Shown in pieces: positions 44,156 to 54,292 of a stretch of 64,000 nucleotides of DNA. The stretch is from Tardiphaga robiniae (lineage in GTDB: Bacteria; Pseudomonadota; Alphaproteobacteria; Rhizobiales; Xanthobacteraceae), in the NCBI RefSeq assembly GCF_001618955.1, contig NZ_LVYV01000034.1:62001-126000 (forward strand), written 5' to 3'. Position numbers and translations under genes: made by a program. The notes under the pieces are model-generated. The model worked only from the letters and a program-made list of their open reading frames with translations, was not told the origin of the DNA and made no database searches. Each line of letters opens with the position of its first letter. Positions within the stretch are counted from its first letter, which is position 1.

Positions 44156-46012
44156 ATGGGTATCTTCGGCGCTCTCACCACGTCCGTTGCGGGCCTGCGG
44201 GCGAACTCCTATGCGCTGGAAAACATTTCCGGCAACATCGCGAACTCGCAGACCACCGCCTTCAAGCGGATCGATACCAGCTTCCTCGACCTCATTCCCG
44301 ATGCCGGCACATCCGCGCAGGTGGCCGGCAGCGTGACGGCGCAATCGCGCAGCACCAACACCATCGCGGGTTCGGTGCAGTCGTCTTCGGTTGCGACTTA
44401 CATGGCGATCAATGGCGACGGCTTCTTTGCGGTGCAGAAGCCGGGCAACGTTTCCGACAGCACGCCGGTGTTTGACGGCGTCAACAAATACACCCGTCGC
44501 GGCGACTTCTCACTCGACAAGAACGGCTATCTCGTCAACGGCGCCGGCTACTATCTTCAGGGCGTCAAGATTGATCCCACGACCGGCAACCCGGCCGGCA
44601 GCTCGCCGGAAGTGCTGCGCTTCCAGAATGACTTCCTGCCGTCGCAAGCCACCACCAAGATCGACTACCGCGCCAACCTCGCCAGCTATCCGCTGACCAC
44701 CAAGCATCAGACGGCGGTGCCTGGTTCCGAATTGCTGCGATCGGCCGACTTCGTATCAAACCCGCGCGTGCTGGGCACTGCGGCAACGCCCTTCGGGAAT
44801 ACGGCTGTTCCCGGAAACGCGCGCAACAATTTCGCGACGACGCCGGCGCCGATCTCGGCGAATACCATGCTCGCGCCCGTATCCGGCAGCGATACGCTGC
44901 CGGTCGGCTTCGCCAACGGCGATACGCTCGTGCTGAAGACCACCAGCGCCGGTGTCACCACGACCAAGACGCTTTCGTTCTACACGGGTGCCGTTGCTCC
45001 TGCGGCCGTGGCAGGCACGACCTTCATCCCTATCGATACGGCCTATGTCGGCGACGTGCTCACCGCCATCGATGCCGCGACCGGCAACACGTCGCCGCTA
45101 TCGAGCGTGTCCGCCACCGGCGTGATCACGTTGAACTCCGGTACGGCAAACGACTTTACGCTGGCGGCAGGTTCGACGACCACGGCGGTCGCCGCATTCC
45201 AGGCCCTGGGCTTCACCGGCACCGTCACCGGCCTTCGTTCGGGCGGCGGCACGGCGGGCACCGGCATCGTGATCGGCAGTGACGCTCAGACCTTCCTCGA
45301 TGAATCGATCAGCGGCGGCGCCAAGACCGTCTATGACGGCAACGGTGCACCGGTCAGCCTGCAATTCAGGTGGGCGAAGGTCGAGTCCGCCACGCAGGGC
45401 GGAACGGATACCTGGAACCTGTTCTACCAGACCGACCCCGCGGCCACGGGCGCAACCGCGGCCTGGCAGAATGTCGGCACCGACTTCAAGTTCGGACCGA
45501 ACGGCCAGATGCAGCCGGTCGTCGGCCAGATCACGCTGACCGGTCTGACCGTCTCGGGCAAGGCACTCGGCAACGTGACCATGGCGTTCGGCACCGGTGG
45601 CCTGACCCAGTTCGCCGACACCAACGGCAACGTTCAGGTCAATCAGCTCGAGCAGGACGGCTACGCTGCGGGTCAGCTCCAGAGCGTATCGGTCAGCAAT
45701 GAAGGACGTGTGGTCGGCAGCTACTCCAACGGCCGTAACATCGATCTTGCTGAAGTCAGTATCGCCACCTTCAACGGTGCCAACTTCCTCAAGCGCATCG
45801 ACGGCGGCGCGTTCGAGACCACCAACGAATCCGGCGAGGCACTGTACGGCAAGGGTGGCAGCATTTCCGGCTCGTCGCTGGAGTCGTCGAACACCGACAT
45901 CGCCGACGAATTCACCAAGCTCATCGTCACCCAGCAGGCCTATTCGGCCAATACCAAGGTGATCACGACCGCCAACACCATGGTTCAGGATCTGCTGAAC
46001 GTGATGCGTTAA
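44156..46012 (+). CDS. flgE: Flagellar hook protein FlgE
   Basis: 618 residues from MGIFGALTTSVAGLRANSYAL. The N-terminal rod/hook signature ENISGNIANSQTTAFKRIDTSF and C-terminal DEFTKLIVTQQAYSANTKVITTANTMVQDLLNVMR are typical. The middle is enlarged (about 200 residues more than E. coli FlgE), with Thr/Gly/Ala-rich domains, as in other alphaproteobacterial hooks. Its secretion is N-terminal-signal dependent through the flagellar export apparatus. First gene after the sigma-54 promoter. Confidence 0.95.
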   Translation: MGIFGALTTSVAGLRANSYALENISGNIANSQTTAFKRIDTSFLDLIPDAGTSAQVAGSVTAQSRSTNTIAGSVQSSSVATYMAINGDGFFAVQKPGNVSDSTPVFDGVNKYTRRGDFSLDKNGYLVNGAGYYLQGVKIDPTTGNPAGSSPEVLRFQNDFLPSQATTKIDYRANLASYPLTTKHQTAVPGSELLRSADFVSNPRVLGTAATPFGNTAVPGNARNNFATTPAPISANTMLAPVSGSDTLPVGFANGDTLVLKTTSAGVTTTKTLSFYTGAVAPAAVAGTTFIPIDTAYVGDVLTAIDAATGNTSPLSSVSATGVITLNSGTANDFTLAAGSTTTAVAAFQALGFTGTVTGLRSGGGTAGTGIVIGSDAQTFLDESISGGAKTVYDGNGAPVSLQFRWAKVESATQGGTDTWNLFYQTDPAATGATAAWQNVGTDFKFGPNGQMQPVVGQITLTGLTVSGKALGNVTMAFGTGGLTQFADTNGNVQVNQLEQDGYAAGQLQSVSVSNEGRVVGSYSNGRNIDLAEVSIATFNGANFLKRIDGGAFETTNESGEALYGKGGSISGSSLESSNTDIADEFTKLIVTQQAYSANTKVITTANTMVQDLLNVMR

Positions 46013-46070
46013 TCGCAAGGCCGCATCTGCGGCCTTCTTCCCGCGTGAACCTTGAGAGCGACAGTTAGTT

Positions 46071-47972
46071 ATGAGTCTGAACGACGCACTCTCCATTGCC
46101 ATGTCCGGCCTGCGCGCCAATCAGGCCGCGATGTCGCTGGTCTCCTCGAATGTGGCCAATGCGGAAACGCCTGGCTACATTCGCAAGTCGACGGATCAGG
46201 TCGCAGTCAATTCCGGTAACGGCAGTAGCGTCCGCACCGTTGGCGTTAATCGCGAACTCGATCAATATATCCAGGCGCAGCTCCGCACCGAAACGTCGGG
46301 CGCGGGCTATGCCTCGCTCCGTTCGAGCTTCCTGCAGCAGATGCAGAGCCTCTATGGCGATCCTGGTTCAGTCGGCTCGCTCGAATATTCCTTCAATGCC
46401 CTGACGACGGCAGTGCAGGCGCTGTCAACGAGCGCAGACAGTCAGTCGGCGCGGATCGGCGTGCTCAACGCCGCGCAAACACTCGCGCAACAATTGAATT
46501 CGATGACGCAGGGCATTCAGAGCCTGCGTAGCGCGGCGGAAAACGGCATCAAGGATTCCGTAACGACCGCCAACACTCTGATGAAGCAGATTGCCAAGAT
46601 CAACAATCAGTTGACGGCCAATCCGCAAGGCGGAACATCGACGGATTCCAACACCGCCGCGCTGCTCGATCAGCGCGATCAATATGTCACGCAGCTATCG
46701 CAGCTGATGGATATCCGCGTCACCACCAATGGCGCCAATCAGGTCACCATCTTCACCGGTTCCGGTGTGCAGCTGGTGGGCAACGAAGCGGCGACACTGG
46801 CGTTTAATGCCCAAGGCACAGTATCGGCCGGCACGACGTGGAGCGCGGATCCCAGCAAGAGCAATCTCGGCTCGGTGGTGATCGAATTTCCGAACGGCGG
46901 ATCGATCGACCTGACTGCTGCCGGCGCTATCAAGTCGGGCACGATCGCCGCATATACCGAACTTCGCGACAAGACGCTTGTCGAGGCGCAGAACCAGCTC
47001 GATCAGTTCGCAGCGTCGATCTCGAGCGCGCTCTCGGACAAGACGACAGCTGGAAGCGTCTTTCCTGTGCCGACGGTGCCGCCGACGGCGCTGCCGGCAG
47101 GGACGCCGACCGGCTTTACGCTCGATGTGTCGCAGATGAAGCCGGGCAATGTGATTCACTTCACGTATACGGATACGGCGACCAACACGCAGCGCGAAAT
47201 TTCGTTCATGCGGGTCGATGATCCCAGCGTGCTGCCGCTGCCGAACACGGCAACGACCGATCCGAATGATACCGTCATCGGCCTCGATTTTTCTTCGGGC
47301 TTCGGCTCGGTTCTGAATCAGTTGAACGCGGCGCTTGGCGGCCAGGCTACGTTCTCCGGCACGGCCGGCGCGCTCACCGTCGTCAACAATCCCGCATTCT
47401 CCAACGTCAATGCGGCGTCGGTGACGGTCACACAAGGTCCCAACGATCTGAGCAACGGCAACCCGGAGCTGGCGCTGTTCACCGATAGCGGCACCGCTTA
47501 TAGCGGTGGCATCAGCAAGAGCGGTTCGCAGATGGCCGGTCTCGCCGGCCGGCTGACGATCAACAATGCGATCGTCGCCGATCCCTCCAAGCTGGTGGTT
47601 TATAGTGGATCGACGGCAGCAGGCGACACGACGCGGTCGGCCCTCCTGCTCAACCAGTTGAACAATGCCAGTTTCACTTATTCGCCGGCGACGGGAACGG
47701 GCAGTGATACGGCACCGTTCAAGGGGACGCTGTCGAGCTATATGCGCCAGTTCGTCGGGCAACAGGGCGCTGCGGCGGATTCCGCCAAGCAACTCGCGGA
47801 TGGCCAGAACGTCGTTCTCAACACACTCGACAAGAAGATGGCAGACGCGTCCGGCGTGAATATGGATGACGAGATGGCGCATCTGCTGTCGTTGCAGAAC
47901 GCCTATTCGGCCAATGCGCGCGTGATGTCGACGGTCAACGAATTGTACAAAACCCTGATGCAGGCATTCTGA
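46071..47972 (+). CDS. flgK: Flagellar hook-associated protein 1
   Basis: 633 residues. N-terminus MSLNDALSIAMSGLRANQAAM with SSNVANAETPGYIRKS, C-terminus MDDEMAHLLSLQNAYSANARVMSTVNELYKTLMQAF: standard FlgK ends, with a variable middle. Forms the first hook-filament junction layer. It is 58 bp after flgE and 7 bp before flgL, so cotranscribed. Confidence 0.95.
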   Translation: MSLNDALSIAMSGLRANQAAMSLVSSNVANAETPGYIRKSTDQVAVNSGNGSSVRTVGVNRELDQYIQAQLRTETSGAGYASLRSSFLQQMQSLYGDPGSVGSLEYSFNALTTAVQALSTSADSQSARIGVLNAAQTLAQQLNSMTQGIQSLRSAAENGIKDSVTTANTLMKQIAKINNQLTANPQGGTSTDSNTAALLDQRDQYVTQLSQLMDIRVTTNGANQVTIFTGSGVQLVGNEAATLAFNAQGTVSAGTTWSADPSKSNLGSVVIEFPNGGSIDLTAAGAIKSGTIAAYTELRDKTLVEAQNQLDQFAASISSALSDKTTAGSVFPVPTVPPTALPAGTPTGFTLDVSQMKPGNVIHFTYTDTATNTQREISFMRVDDPSVLPLPNTATTDPNDTVIGLDFSSGFGSVLNQLNAALGGQATFSGTAGALTVVNNPAFSNVNAASVTVTQGPNDLSNGNPELALFTDSGTAYSGGISKSGSQMAGLAGRLTINNAIVADPSKLVVYSGSTAAGDTTRSALLLNQLNNASFTYSPATGTGSDTAPFKGTLSSYMRQFVGQQGAAADSAKQLADGQNVVLNTLDKKMADASGVNMDDEMAHLLSLQNAYSANARVMSTVNELYKTLMQAF

Positions 47973-47979
47973 GGTAATC

Positions 47980-49569
47980 ATGACGATCAGCGGTGTCAGC
48001 GGGCGAACATCCTATATCGGATCCGGAATTACCAGTCTGCGCGATCAGCTCGATACGCTGACGCAGCAGCTGTCGAGCGGCAAGATCTCCAACACCTATG
48101 CAGGGCAGGGCAGCGGTCGCAGTCTCGCCATCGCGTTGCGCGCGCAGATCAGCGGTGTTGCCGCTTATGCGGACACTGCGGTGAATCTGAACACGCGCAT
48201 CGGCGTGGCCAACCTGTCGCTACAGCGCCTCGTGGCGGTCGGATCGGATGTCAAAGGCGCCGCCGTCAGCGCCGGCAGCAATTTCGATAATACCGGTCAG
48301 ACGCCGGGGCAGAAGACGGCTTCGCTCGGCTTCTTCGATTCCGTCGATATGCTGAATGCGCGGTCGGGCGACCGCTACCTGTTCTCCGGCCGCGCCACCG
48401 ATACGGCGCCTGTTGCTCCCGCCGACCAGATCATGAACGGCAATGGTGCGCTCGTCGCCGGCCTCAAGCAGGTGATCGCCGAGCGCAGGACGGCCGATCT
48501 CGGTGTCAACGCAAACGGGCGCGTCGGGAGTGCGGTCGGAACCCCGGTGACATCGGTCGTAATCTCCGAAGAAGACGCGACGCCAGCCCCGCCGTTGGAA
48601 GCTCAACCCTTCGGTATGAAGGTCACCGGCGTGTCTACCACGATCGCCGGTGCCACCGTCACCCAGCCGGTCGATCTGCCAGCGACCATCCCGCCTGCGC
48701 TGCCGGCGACGCCTGTGGCAAAATCGATGTCGATCGATCTCGGAGCGACCAACCCGAATGCCGGCGATCAGGTGAAGTTCACGCTCACGATGCCCGACGG
48801 GACGACCGAAGACATCGTCCTGACGGCGTCGGACCAGACGCCGCTGCCGGCGGGCAGTTTTGCCATTGGCGCCGACAGCACCGCGACGGCGGCGAACCTC
48901 AACACCACGCTAGGCTCCGCGATGAAGGATCTCGCCAACGGACCGATGGTGGCGGCATCTGCGATTCAGGCTGGCGACAATTTCTTCGACCAGCCGCCGC
49001 TGCGCGTCGGCTCGACGCCGCTCGGCTCAGCGACCACGCTCATTGCCGGTACGGCCGACAATACCGTGATCTGGTATCAGGGCGAACAGAACACGGCCGC
49101 CAACGGCACGGCCCGCGGATCGGCAGTCTCCCAGATCGATACATCGATCAAGGTGCAATATGGCGCGCGCGCCGACGAGCAGGCCCTGCGCGCGCAACTG
49201 CAGACAGTCGCGGTGTTCGCGGCCGTGGCCGTCGATCCGGCACAGCTCAGCAATGCGACCTATGCAAAGAGCGCCAATGCGCAAATCGCGGCGCTGAACC
49301 AGCGCGTGGCGCAGAACCTGGCGAATATCCCTGGCCAGCAGACGATTCAGGACATCCAGGCCGACTTCGCCGGAGCGCAGGCGTCGATCAAGTCGAGCAC
49401 GGATCGTCAGGTCCAGACCAAGGCGATGGCCCAGACGATGCTCGACTCCATCGAGGGCATCAACGACGACGAGGTCGCGACGAAGATCCTGGCGCTGCAG
49501 ACCGCGTTGCAAGCTTCGTACCAGACTACGTCGTCATTATATCAGATGAGTCTGGTCAAGTTCCTCTGA
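47980..49569 (+). CDS. flgL: Flagellar hook-associated protein 3
   Basis: 529 residues, flagellin-like at both ends (QLDTLTQQLSSGKISNTYAG at the N-terminus; LALQTALQASYQTTSSLYQM at the C-terminus). It is longer than enterobacterial FlgL (about 310) because of a central insertion rich in T, A and P. It forms the second junction layer between hook and filament. The next gene, the glycosyltransferase, begins 28 bp downstream. Confidence 0.93.
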   Translation: MTISGVSGRTSYIGSGITSLRDQLDTLTQQLSSGKISNTYAGQGSGRSLAIALRAQISGVAAYADTAVNLNTRIGVANLSLQRLVAVGSDVKGAAVSAGSNFDNTGQTPGQKTASLGFFDSVDMLNARSGDRYLFSGRATDTAPVAPADQIMNGNGALVAGLKQVIAERRTADLGVNANGRVGSAVGTPVTSVVISEEDATPAPPLEAQPFGMKVTGVSTTIAGATVTQPVDLPATIPPALPATPVAKSMSIDLGATNPNAGDQVKFTLTMPDGTTEDIVLTASDQTPLPAGSFAIGADSTATAANLNTTLGSAMKDLANGPMVAASAIQAGDNFFDQPPLRVGSTPLGSATTLIAGTADNTVIWYQGEQNTAANGTARGSAVSQIDTSIKVQYGARADEQALRAQLQTVAVFAAVAVDPAQLSNATYAKSANAQIAALNQRVAQNLANIPGQQTIQDIQADFAGAQASIKSSTDRQVQTKAMAQTMLDSIEGINDDEVATKILALQTALQASYQTTSSLYQMSLVKFL

Positions 49570-49597
49570 TCGCGCAGAGGCAGGGAGAATATTTCGA

Positions 49598-51805
49598 ATG
49601 AGTTTGGCCAGACACGCTGCGCCTGCGGTCCATCGCAAGCAGGACAAGCTCATGGCGCTGCTGATGCAGGCGCAGCAAGTGCATCAGCGCGGCGACATCG
49701 AGCAAGCGCGCGGGTTCTACAAGCAGGTTCTCAAAAAGCATCCGAATCACTTCGATGCGCTTCATCTGCTTGGCGTCTGCGAGCATCAGACGGGCAATCA
49801 GGATTCGGCCGAGCGTCTGGTGCGCCGGGCGATCATGCTCGATTCGGCGTCGGCCGCCGCCTATTCGAACATGTCGGCGATTCTCTCCGCCCAGCTCCGC
49901 TTTGCCGATGCACTCGATTTTGCCGACCGGGCGCTGGTGCTGGATTCGGATTTCGCGGACGCACATTTCAACCGCGGCAATGCGCTGGCTGGACTGCACC
50001 GCAATGTGGACGCCATCGAGAGCTTCGATGCTTCGATCGCGCTGATGCCGTCATATGCAAATGCGTTCAACAACAAGGGCAATGCCCTGCACCGGCTGCG
50101 CCGCTTCGCCGAAGCGCTCGAATGCTACAGCGTCGCGGTCCGTCTGAAGCCGACGTTCCTGCTGGCCCATGTCAACCGTGGCGCCGTGCATCTGGAGATC
50201 CGGCATTTTTCAGCAGCCGTCACGGATTTCGAATGCGCGCTGGCGCTTGATACGAGCCACACCGGCGCCTGGGTGAATCGCGGCGAAGCCTTGTTCGCAT
50301 GCGGCCAGCGCATCGACGCGCTGCGCAGCTTCGACAAGGCGCTGTCACTCGACCGCACGATCGCCGAGGCGTGGCTCGGGCGCGGCAACGTGCTACTCCA
50401 CGCGATGAAAGTCTCGGAGGCGCTCGAAGCCTACACCGAGGCGCTGAAGATCAATCCGGAATTCGTCAACGCGCTGTCGCAGCTCGGTCAGTGCCACGCG
50501 TTTCTCGGCGACATCGAGGCGGCGAACGCTTGCATCGACCGCGCGCTTGCCCTCAAGCCGTATGCCGAAGCTGCGCTGTCGAACCGGATCTATATGCTGG
50601 ATTTCATCGAAGGCGCCGGTTTCGAGCAGCATTGGGCGGCGAGGTCGGAGTGGTGGCGCCAGATCGGTGCCAAGATCGCCGTCGAGCGAACGCTTCTGCA
50701 CGACAATGCGCGCGATAGCGACAAGCGGATCGTCGTCGGCTATGTGTCGGGAGACTTCAGGCAGCATTCAGCAGCGTTCGCCTTTCGGCCGGTGCTGCGA
50801 AACCACGACAAGTCGCGCTTCGAGGTGGTGTGCTATTCGGTGTCCGCGCATCAGGACGCCGTGACGGAGACGTTCAAGGCCTGCGCGGACCGGTGGCGCG
50901 ATGTGTCCCAAATGTCGGACGGCGAACTGGCCGAACAGGTCAAGGCAGACGGTGTCGACATCCTGGTCGATCTGTCCGGCCATAGCTTTGGCAATCGGTT
51001 GCGCAGTTTCTCGCTGAAGCCCGCGCCGGTGCAGGTGACCGCCTGGGGCCATGCGACGGGGACTGGGCTGCAGACCATGGACTATCTGTTCTCCGATCCG
51101 GTCGCGATTCCCGACCATGCGCGGCATCTGCATGCCGAGAAGATCGCTGATCTACCGTGCCTGATCATCGTCGAGGAGCCGCCTGCGGGCTTGCATTCGG
51201 CGGCGCTGCCGCGCGCGACGAACGGCTATACGACCTATGGCATTTTCAACCGGATCACCAAATTCTCCGACGCCGCCATTGCCCTCTGGGCGCGCATTCT
51301 CGATGCCGATCCCACGTCGCGCCTGTTGATCAAGGATACGGCGCTCGACGATGCGCGCGTGCAGGCGACGCTGCTCGGCCGGTTCACCGCCCAAGGTGTT
51401 GCCGCCGATCGCATCACTTTGTTGGGCGCGACGTCGCGCGAGGAGCATCTCGCCGCCTATGCCAGCGTCGATGTTGGACTGGACACGTTTCCGCAAGGCG
51501 GCGGCGTCTCGACCTGGGAGGCACTCTATATGGGTGTGCCCGTGGTGGCGAAGCTGGGCATCGCCGTCGGCAGCCGGTTATCGGGAGCGATCCTGTCTGC
51601 CGTCGGGCTCAATGACTGGGTCGTCGATGATGATGAGGCGTATATCGCGCGCGCGCTCGGTGCGACGCTCGACGAACTCGCGGACATTCGTGCCCGGCTT
51701 CCGGACATGATCGCCGAGCGCTGCAGTCCGGCCGCCTATACTCGCGCGGTCGAGGAGCAATACCGGGCCATGTGGACCAGGTATTGCGAGGAGTCGACGT
51801 CGTAA
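49598..51805 (+). CDS. TPR-SPINDLY-like O-GlcNAc transferase, putative flagellin glycosyltransferase
   Basis: 735 residues. About nine TPR motifs fill residues 15-340 (for example ALVLDSDFADAHFNRGNALAG). A C-terminal GT41 domain (about 365-735) has HSAAFAFRPVLRNHDKSRFE, VDILVDLSGHSFGNRL, APVQVTAWGHATGTGLQTMD and GGGVSTWEALYMGVPVVAK, the nucleotide-sugar binding loop. It acts in the cytoplasm on Ser/Thr of protein substrates. Its place between flgL and the two flagellins suggests it glycosylates flagellins or hook-associated proteins, as GT41 and related enzymes do in other bacteria. AGGGAGA lies before the ATG. Confidence 0.88.
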   Translation: MSLARHAAPAVHRKQDKLMALLMQAQQVHQRGDIEQARGFYKQVLKKHPNHFDALHLLGVCEHQTGNQDSAERLVRRAIMLDSASAAAYSNMSAILSAQLRFADALDFADRALVLDSDFADAHFNRGNALAGLHRNVDAIESFDASIALMPSYANAFNNKGNALHRLRRFAEALECYSVAVRLKPTFLLAHVNRGAVHLEIRHFSAAVTDFECALALDTSHTGAWVNRGEALFACGQRIDALRSFDKALSLDRTIAEAWLGRGNVLLHAMKVSEALEAYTEALKINPEFVNALSQLGQCHAFLGDIEAANACIDRALALKPYAEAALSNRIYMLDFIEGAGFEQHWAARSEWWRQIGAKIAVERTLLHDNARDSDKRIVVGYVSGDFRQHSAAFAFRPVLRNHDKSRFEVVCYSVSAHQDAVTETFKACADRWRDVSQMSDGELAEQVKADGVDILVDLSGHSFGNRLRSFSLKPAPVQVTAWGHATGTGLQTMDYLFSDPVAIPDHARHLHAEKIADLPCLIIVEEPPAGLHSAALPRATNGYTTYGIFNRITKFSDAAIALWARILDADPTSRLLIKDTALDDARVQATLLGRFTAQGVAADRITLLGATSREEHLAAYASVDVGLDTFPQGGGVSTWEALYMGVPVVAKLGIAVGSRLSGAILSAVGLNDWVVDDDEAYIARALGATLDELADIRARLPDMIAERCSPAAYTRAVEEQYRAMWTRYCEESTS

Positions 51806-52327
51806 GCTCATGCCGCCCGATCGAGCGCAACCGCCACGGCTCACCGTCGACGGCGGTGGACGTGTCATGCCGCGCCAGGATCGGCGGCAAACTCAATGAC
51901 ACTATGGCTTGAGGATGAAGCGGCTGGCAGCCGCCGGTCGCAATCGACCATGCATGTCGGGCAATTGCCGACGCGGCGGTTGGTACATGCTTCAGACGCG
52001 AAATTGTTGCATGCGCCACGATCTATCTAGTTAAGTTTGTCTGAATGCCCACTGGGGAAGCTGCAACCGGGTCGGTGATTTGACGCCGCGGATGAGCACG
52101 GCATGAGGCGCTGCCTCGGATTGAAAAGTCGCTGATACAATTCAACTAATCGCTGTTTTTATGGGATATTCGGCCTCGGTTTTCGAGGCGAACTGGTAGT
52201 TAAATACATCCTCCGGGCGTGTAAAATCGCGTGCTTCCCTTTTACGCAATCTTAGAATCTGACGGTCATGTTACCCCGTGTCGACCAAGAAGGTCGTTCG
52301 TTGTGTCTACCAGGAAGGTAACCAAAC
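51806..52327. other. Flagellin upstream region
   Basis: 522 bp without a gene. No sigma-54 element of good quality is present, so flagellin transcription may use another sigma factor. AT-rich segments at 52120-52260 are likely promoter. The last 50 bp hold an imperfect direct repeat (listed separately) just before the flagellin start. Confidence 0.5.
52280..52319 (+). promoter_or_regulatory. Two imperfect 15-bp direct repeats in the flagellin leader
   Basis: GTCGACCAAGAAGGT and GTCTACCAGGAAGGT, 13 of 15 identical, 25 bp apart. The second contains the AGGAAGG ribosome site of the flagellin gene. FlbT is known to act on flagellin 5' leaders, so the repeat could be a regulatory or translation element; this is inference. 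Confidence 0.45.
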
Positions 52328-53917
52328 ATGTCCGGCATTACACTCTCGTCCTCCGTCCGTCAGAACCTGCTCTCGCTGCAGTCGACCGCGGATCTTCTCT
52401 CCACCACCCAGAACCGCCTCGCGACCGGCAACAAGGTCAACTCGGCGCTCGACAGTCCCACCAACTTCTTCACCGCGCAGGGCCTGAACAACCGCGCTGG
52501 CGACATCAACAACCTGCTCGATGGTATCGGCAACGGCGTGCAGATCCTGCAGGCTGCCAATACCGGCATCACCTCGCTGCAGAAGCTCGTTGACTCCGCC
52601 AAGTCGATCGCCAACCAGGCGCTGCAGGCGACCTCGGGTTATTCGACCAAGTCGCAGTTCTCTACGACGATCGACGGCGCGACCGCCGAGACCCTGCTCG
52701 CACCCGACACGGCTGCGACACTGACCGGCTCCACGGTCGCCACCCTCGCAACCGGCTCTGACCTGAGCACGGCCGCTGGTGGTGCCTTCGCTGCTGGTGA
52801 CACGCTCACCGTCAACGGCAAGACGATCACCTTCGCGACCGGAGCCGCGACTGCCGGTACGGCTGCTTCGGTGACTGATGCGGATGGCAACGTCACCATC
52901 AACCTCACCTATGACAACGCCGGCACCAGCGATCAGTCCACGACTGCCACGCTGAAGGCCGCCGTTGAAAGCCTCGCTGGTGCAGGCAGCTCCTTCGCGA
53001 TTGCCACCAACGCGGTAACGATCACGGCAGGCGATAAGTCGACCAGTATCACGCTCGGCGGTACCGCACTCAGCAAGCTCGGCCTCACTGCCGGCACCAC
53101 CGTCCCGACCAGCACTTTGGCTGGACAGGCACTGACCATCGGTGCGATTGACGGTAGCGCTGCCCAGACTATCACGTTCGGCAGTGGCGCAGGTCAGGTC
53201 AACACGCTCGACGACCTGAACAAGAAGCTTGCCAACAGCAACCTGCAGGCTTCGGTCAACAAGGACGGTAAGCTGACCATCCAGACCACCAACGACGAAG
53301 CCTCGTTCGACCTGACGGCCAGCGGTATCATCGGCGGTTCGGCGACTGGTGCGGGCAAAATGTTCGGCGTGCTGAACACCTCCGCTCCGGTCGAAGACGT
53401 CAACGCTCAGAACACCCGTGCGGGTCTGGTTGCCCAGTACAACACGGTGATCGATCAGATCAAGACGACGGCTGCTGACGCTTCCTTCAACGGCGTCAAC
53501 CTGCTGAACGGCGACACGCTGGCTCTGACCTTCAACGAAACCGGCAAGTCGAAGCTCAGCATCTCGGGCGTCACCTTCGATCCGGCTGGTCTGGGTCTGG
53601 AATCGCTGACCAAGGGCGAAGACTTCCTCGACAACGCTGCCACCAACAAGCTGCTGACCGGTTTGAACAACGCCAGCTCGACGCTGCGTTCGCAGGCTTC
53701 GGCCTTCGGTTCGAACCTGTCGGTCGTGCAGATGCGTCAGGACTTCTCGAAGCAGATGATCAACGTGCTGCAGACCGGTGCGTCGAACCTGACCCTCGCC
53801 GACACCAACGAGGAAGCGGCCAACAGCCAGGCGCTGTCGACCCGTCAGTCGATCGCCGTCTCCGCGCTGTCGCTGGCCAACCAGTCGCAGCAGGGCGTGC
53901 TCCAGCTGCTCCGCTAA
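52328..53917 (+). CDS. fliC1: Flagellin (first copy)
   Basis: 529 residues. N-terminal D0/D1 MSGITLSSSVRQNLLSLQST with NRLATGNKVNSALDSPTNFF and C-terminal TLADTNEEAANSQALSTRQS through LLR. The central part (about 110-360) is a Gly/Ala/Thr-rich surface domain. It is a paralogue of the next gene with nearly identical ends and a different middle. Secreted by the flagellar type III apparatus, probably O-glycosylated by the GT41 enzyme upstream. Confidence 0.95.
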   Translation: MSGITLSSSVRQNLLSLQSTADLLSTTQNRLATGNKVNSALDSPTNFFTAQGLNNRAGDINNLLDGIGNGVQILQAANTGITSLQKLVDSAKSIANQALQATSGYSTKSQFSTTIDGATAETLLAPDTAATLTGSTVATLATGSDLSTAAGGAFAAGDTLTVNGKTITFATGAATAGTAASVTDADGNVTINLTYDNAGTSDQSTTATLKAAVESLAGAGSSFAIATNAVTITAGDKSTSITLGGTALSKLGLTAGTTVPTSTLAGQALTIGAIDGSAAQTITFGSGAGQVNTLDDLNKKLANSNLQASVNKDGKLTIQTTNDEASFDLTASGIIGGSATGAGKMFGVLNTSAPVEDVNAQNTRAGLVAQYNTVIDQIKTTAADASFNGVNLLNGDTLALTFNETGKSKLSISGVTFDPAGLGLESLTKGEDFLDNAATNKLLTGLNNASSTLRSQASAFGSNLSVVQMRQDFSKQMINVLQTGASNLTLADTNEEAANSQALSTRQSIAVSALSLANQSQQGVLQLLR

Positions 53918-53945
53918 ACTTCAGCGGACTAGTCGAAACAGAAGG

Positions 53946-53973
53946 CGGCGGGGCAGAAAGCCCCGCCGTTTTT
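53946..53973 (+). terminator. Terminator after first flagellin
   Basis: A 9-bp stem CGGCGGGGC/GCCCCGCCG, loop AGAAA, then TTTTT. Confidence 0.93.
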
Positions 53974-53990
53974 CGTTGTCCGATCGTCGC

Positions 53991-54028
53991 AAAGGCCCGG
54001 AAAGCTCAAGCTTTCCGGGCCTTTGCCG
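53991..54028 (+). terminator. Second hairpin after first flagellin
   Basis: A perfect 15-bp stem (AAAGGCCCGGAAAGC) with a TCAA loop, followed by GCCGTTTT. With the hairpin just upstream it gives two stem-loops in a row, as is common after highly expressed genes. Confidence 0.75.
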
Positions 54029-54292
54029 TTTTGGGACAGTTTTACGAAAGCCTTAATCCGCTGTTAACCATATCTTAAATGGTCGTCGGTCATATTCGGC
54101 CTGAGTAGGAAGCAGGTAGGCCGAGAATCGGCCGCGTTTAATCCGGGCATCGCCGCAAGGCGGACCGAGATTCCTCTTCCAGAAGGGCGTCAAATTTAAC
54201 CGGCAGCATCGCGGCGAGGCGGGTCTCGTTAGATGCACCATGCGCTTGCGCGACCTGAAGGTCGACCGCGCTGGGAACAGGAAGGTTTCCAT

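Larger units (their letters stand above)
53918..54292. other. Intergenic region between the two flagellins
   Basis: 375 bp. The first 110 bp hold two terminators; the remainder is an AT-rich promoter-like zone (TTAACCATATCTTAAATGGTC at 54062-54082) with no convincing sigma-54 box. So the second flagellin is likely separately transcribed. Confidence 0.5.

Noticed and set aside
54198-54216. Sigma-54 promoter before the second flagellin
   Set aside because: GG-N10-GC spacing occurs, but the surrounding -24 and -12 bases (CCGGCAG, GCGGCG) do not match TGGCAC/TTGC.
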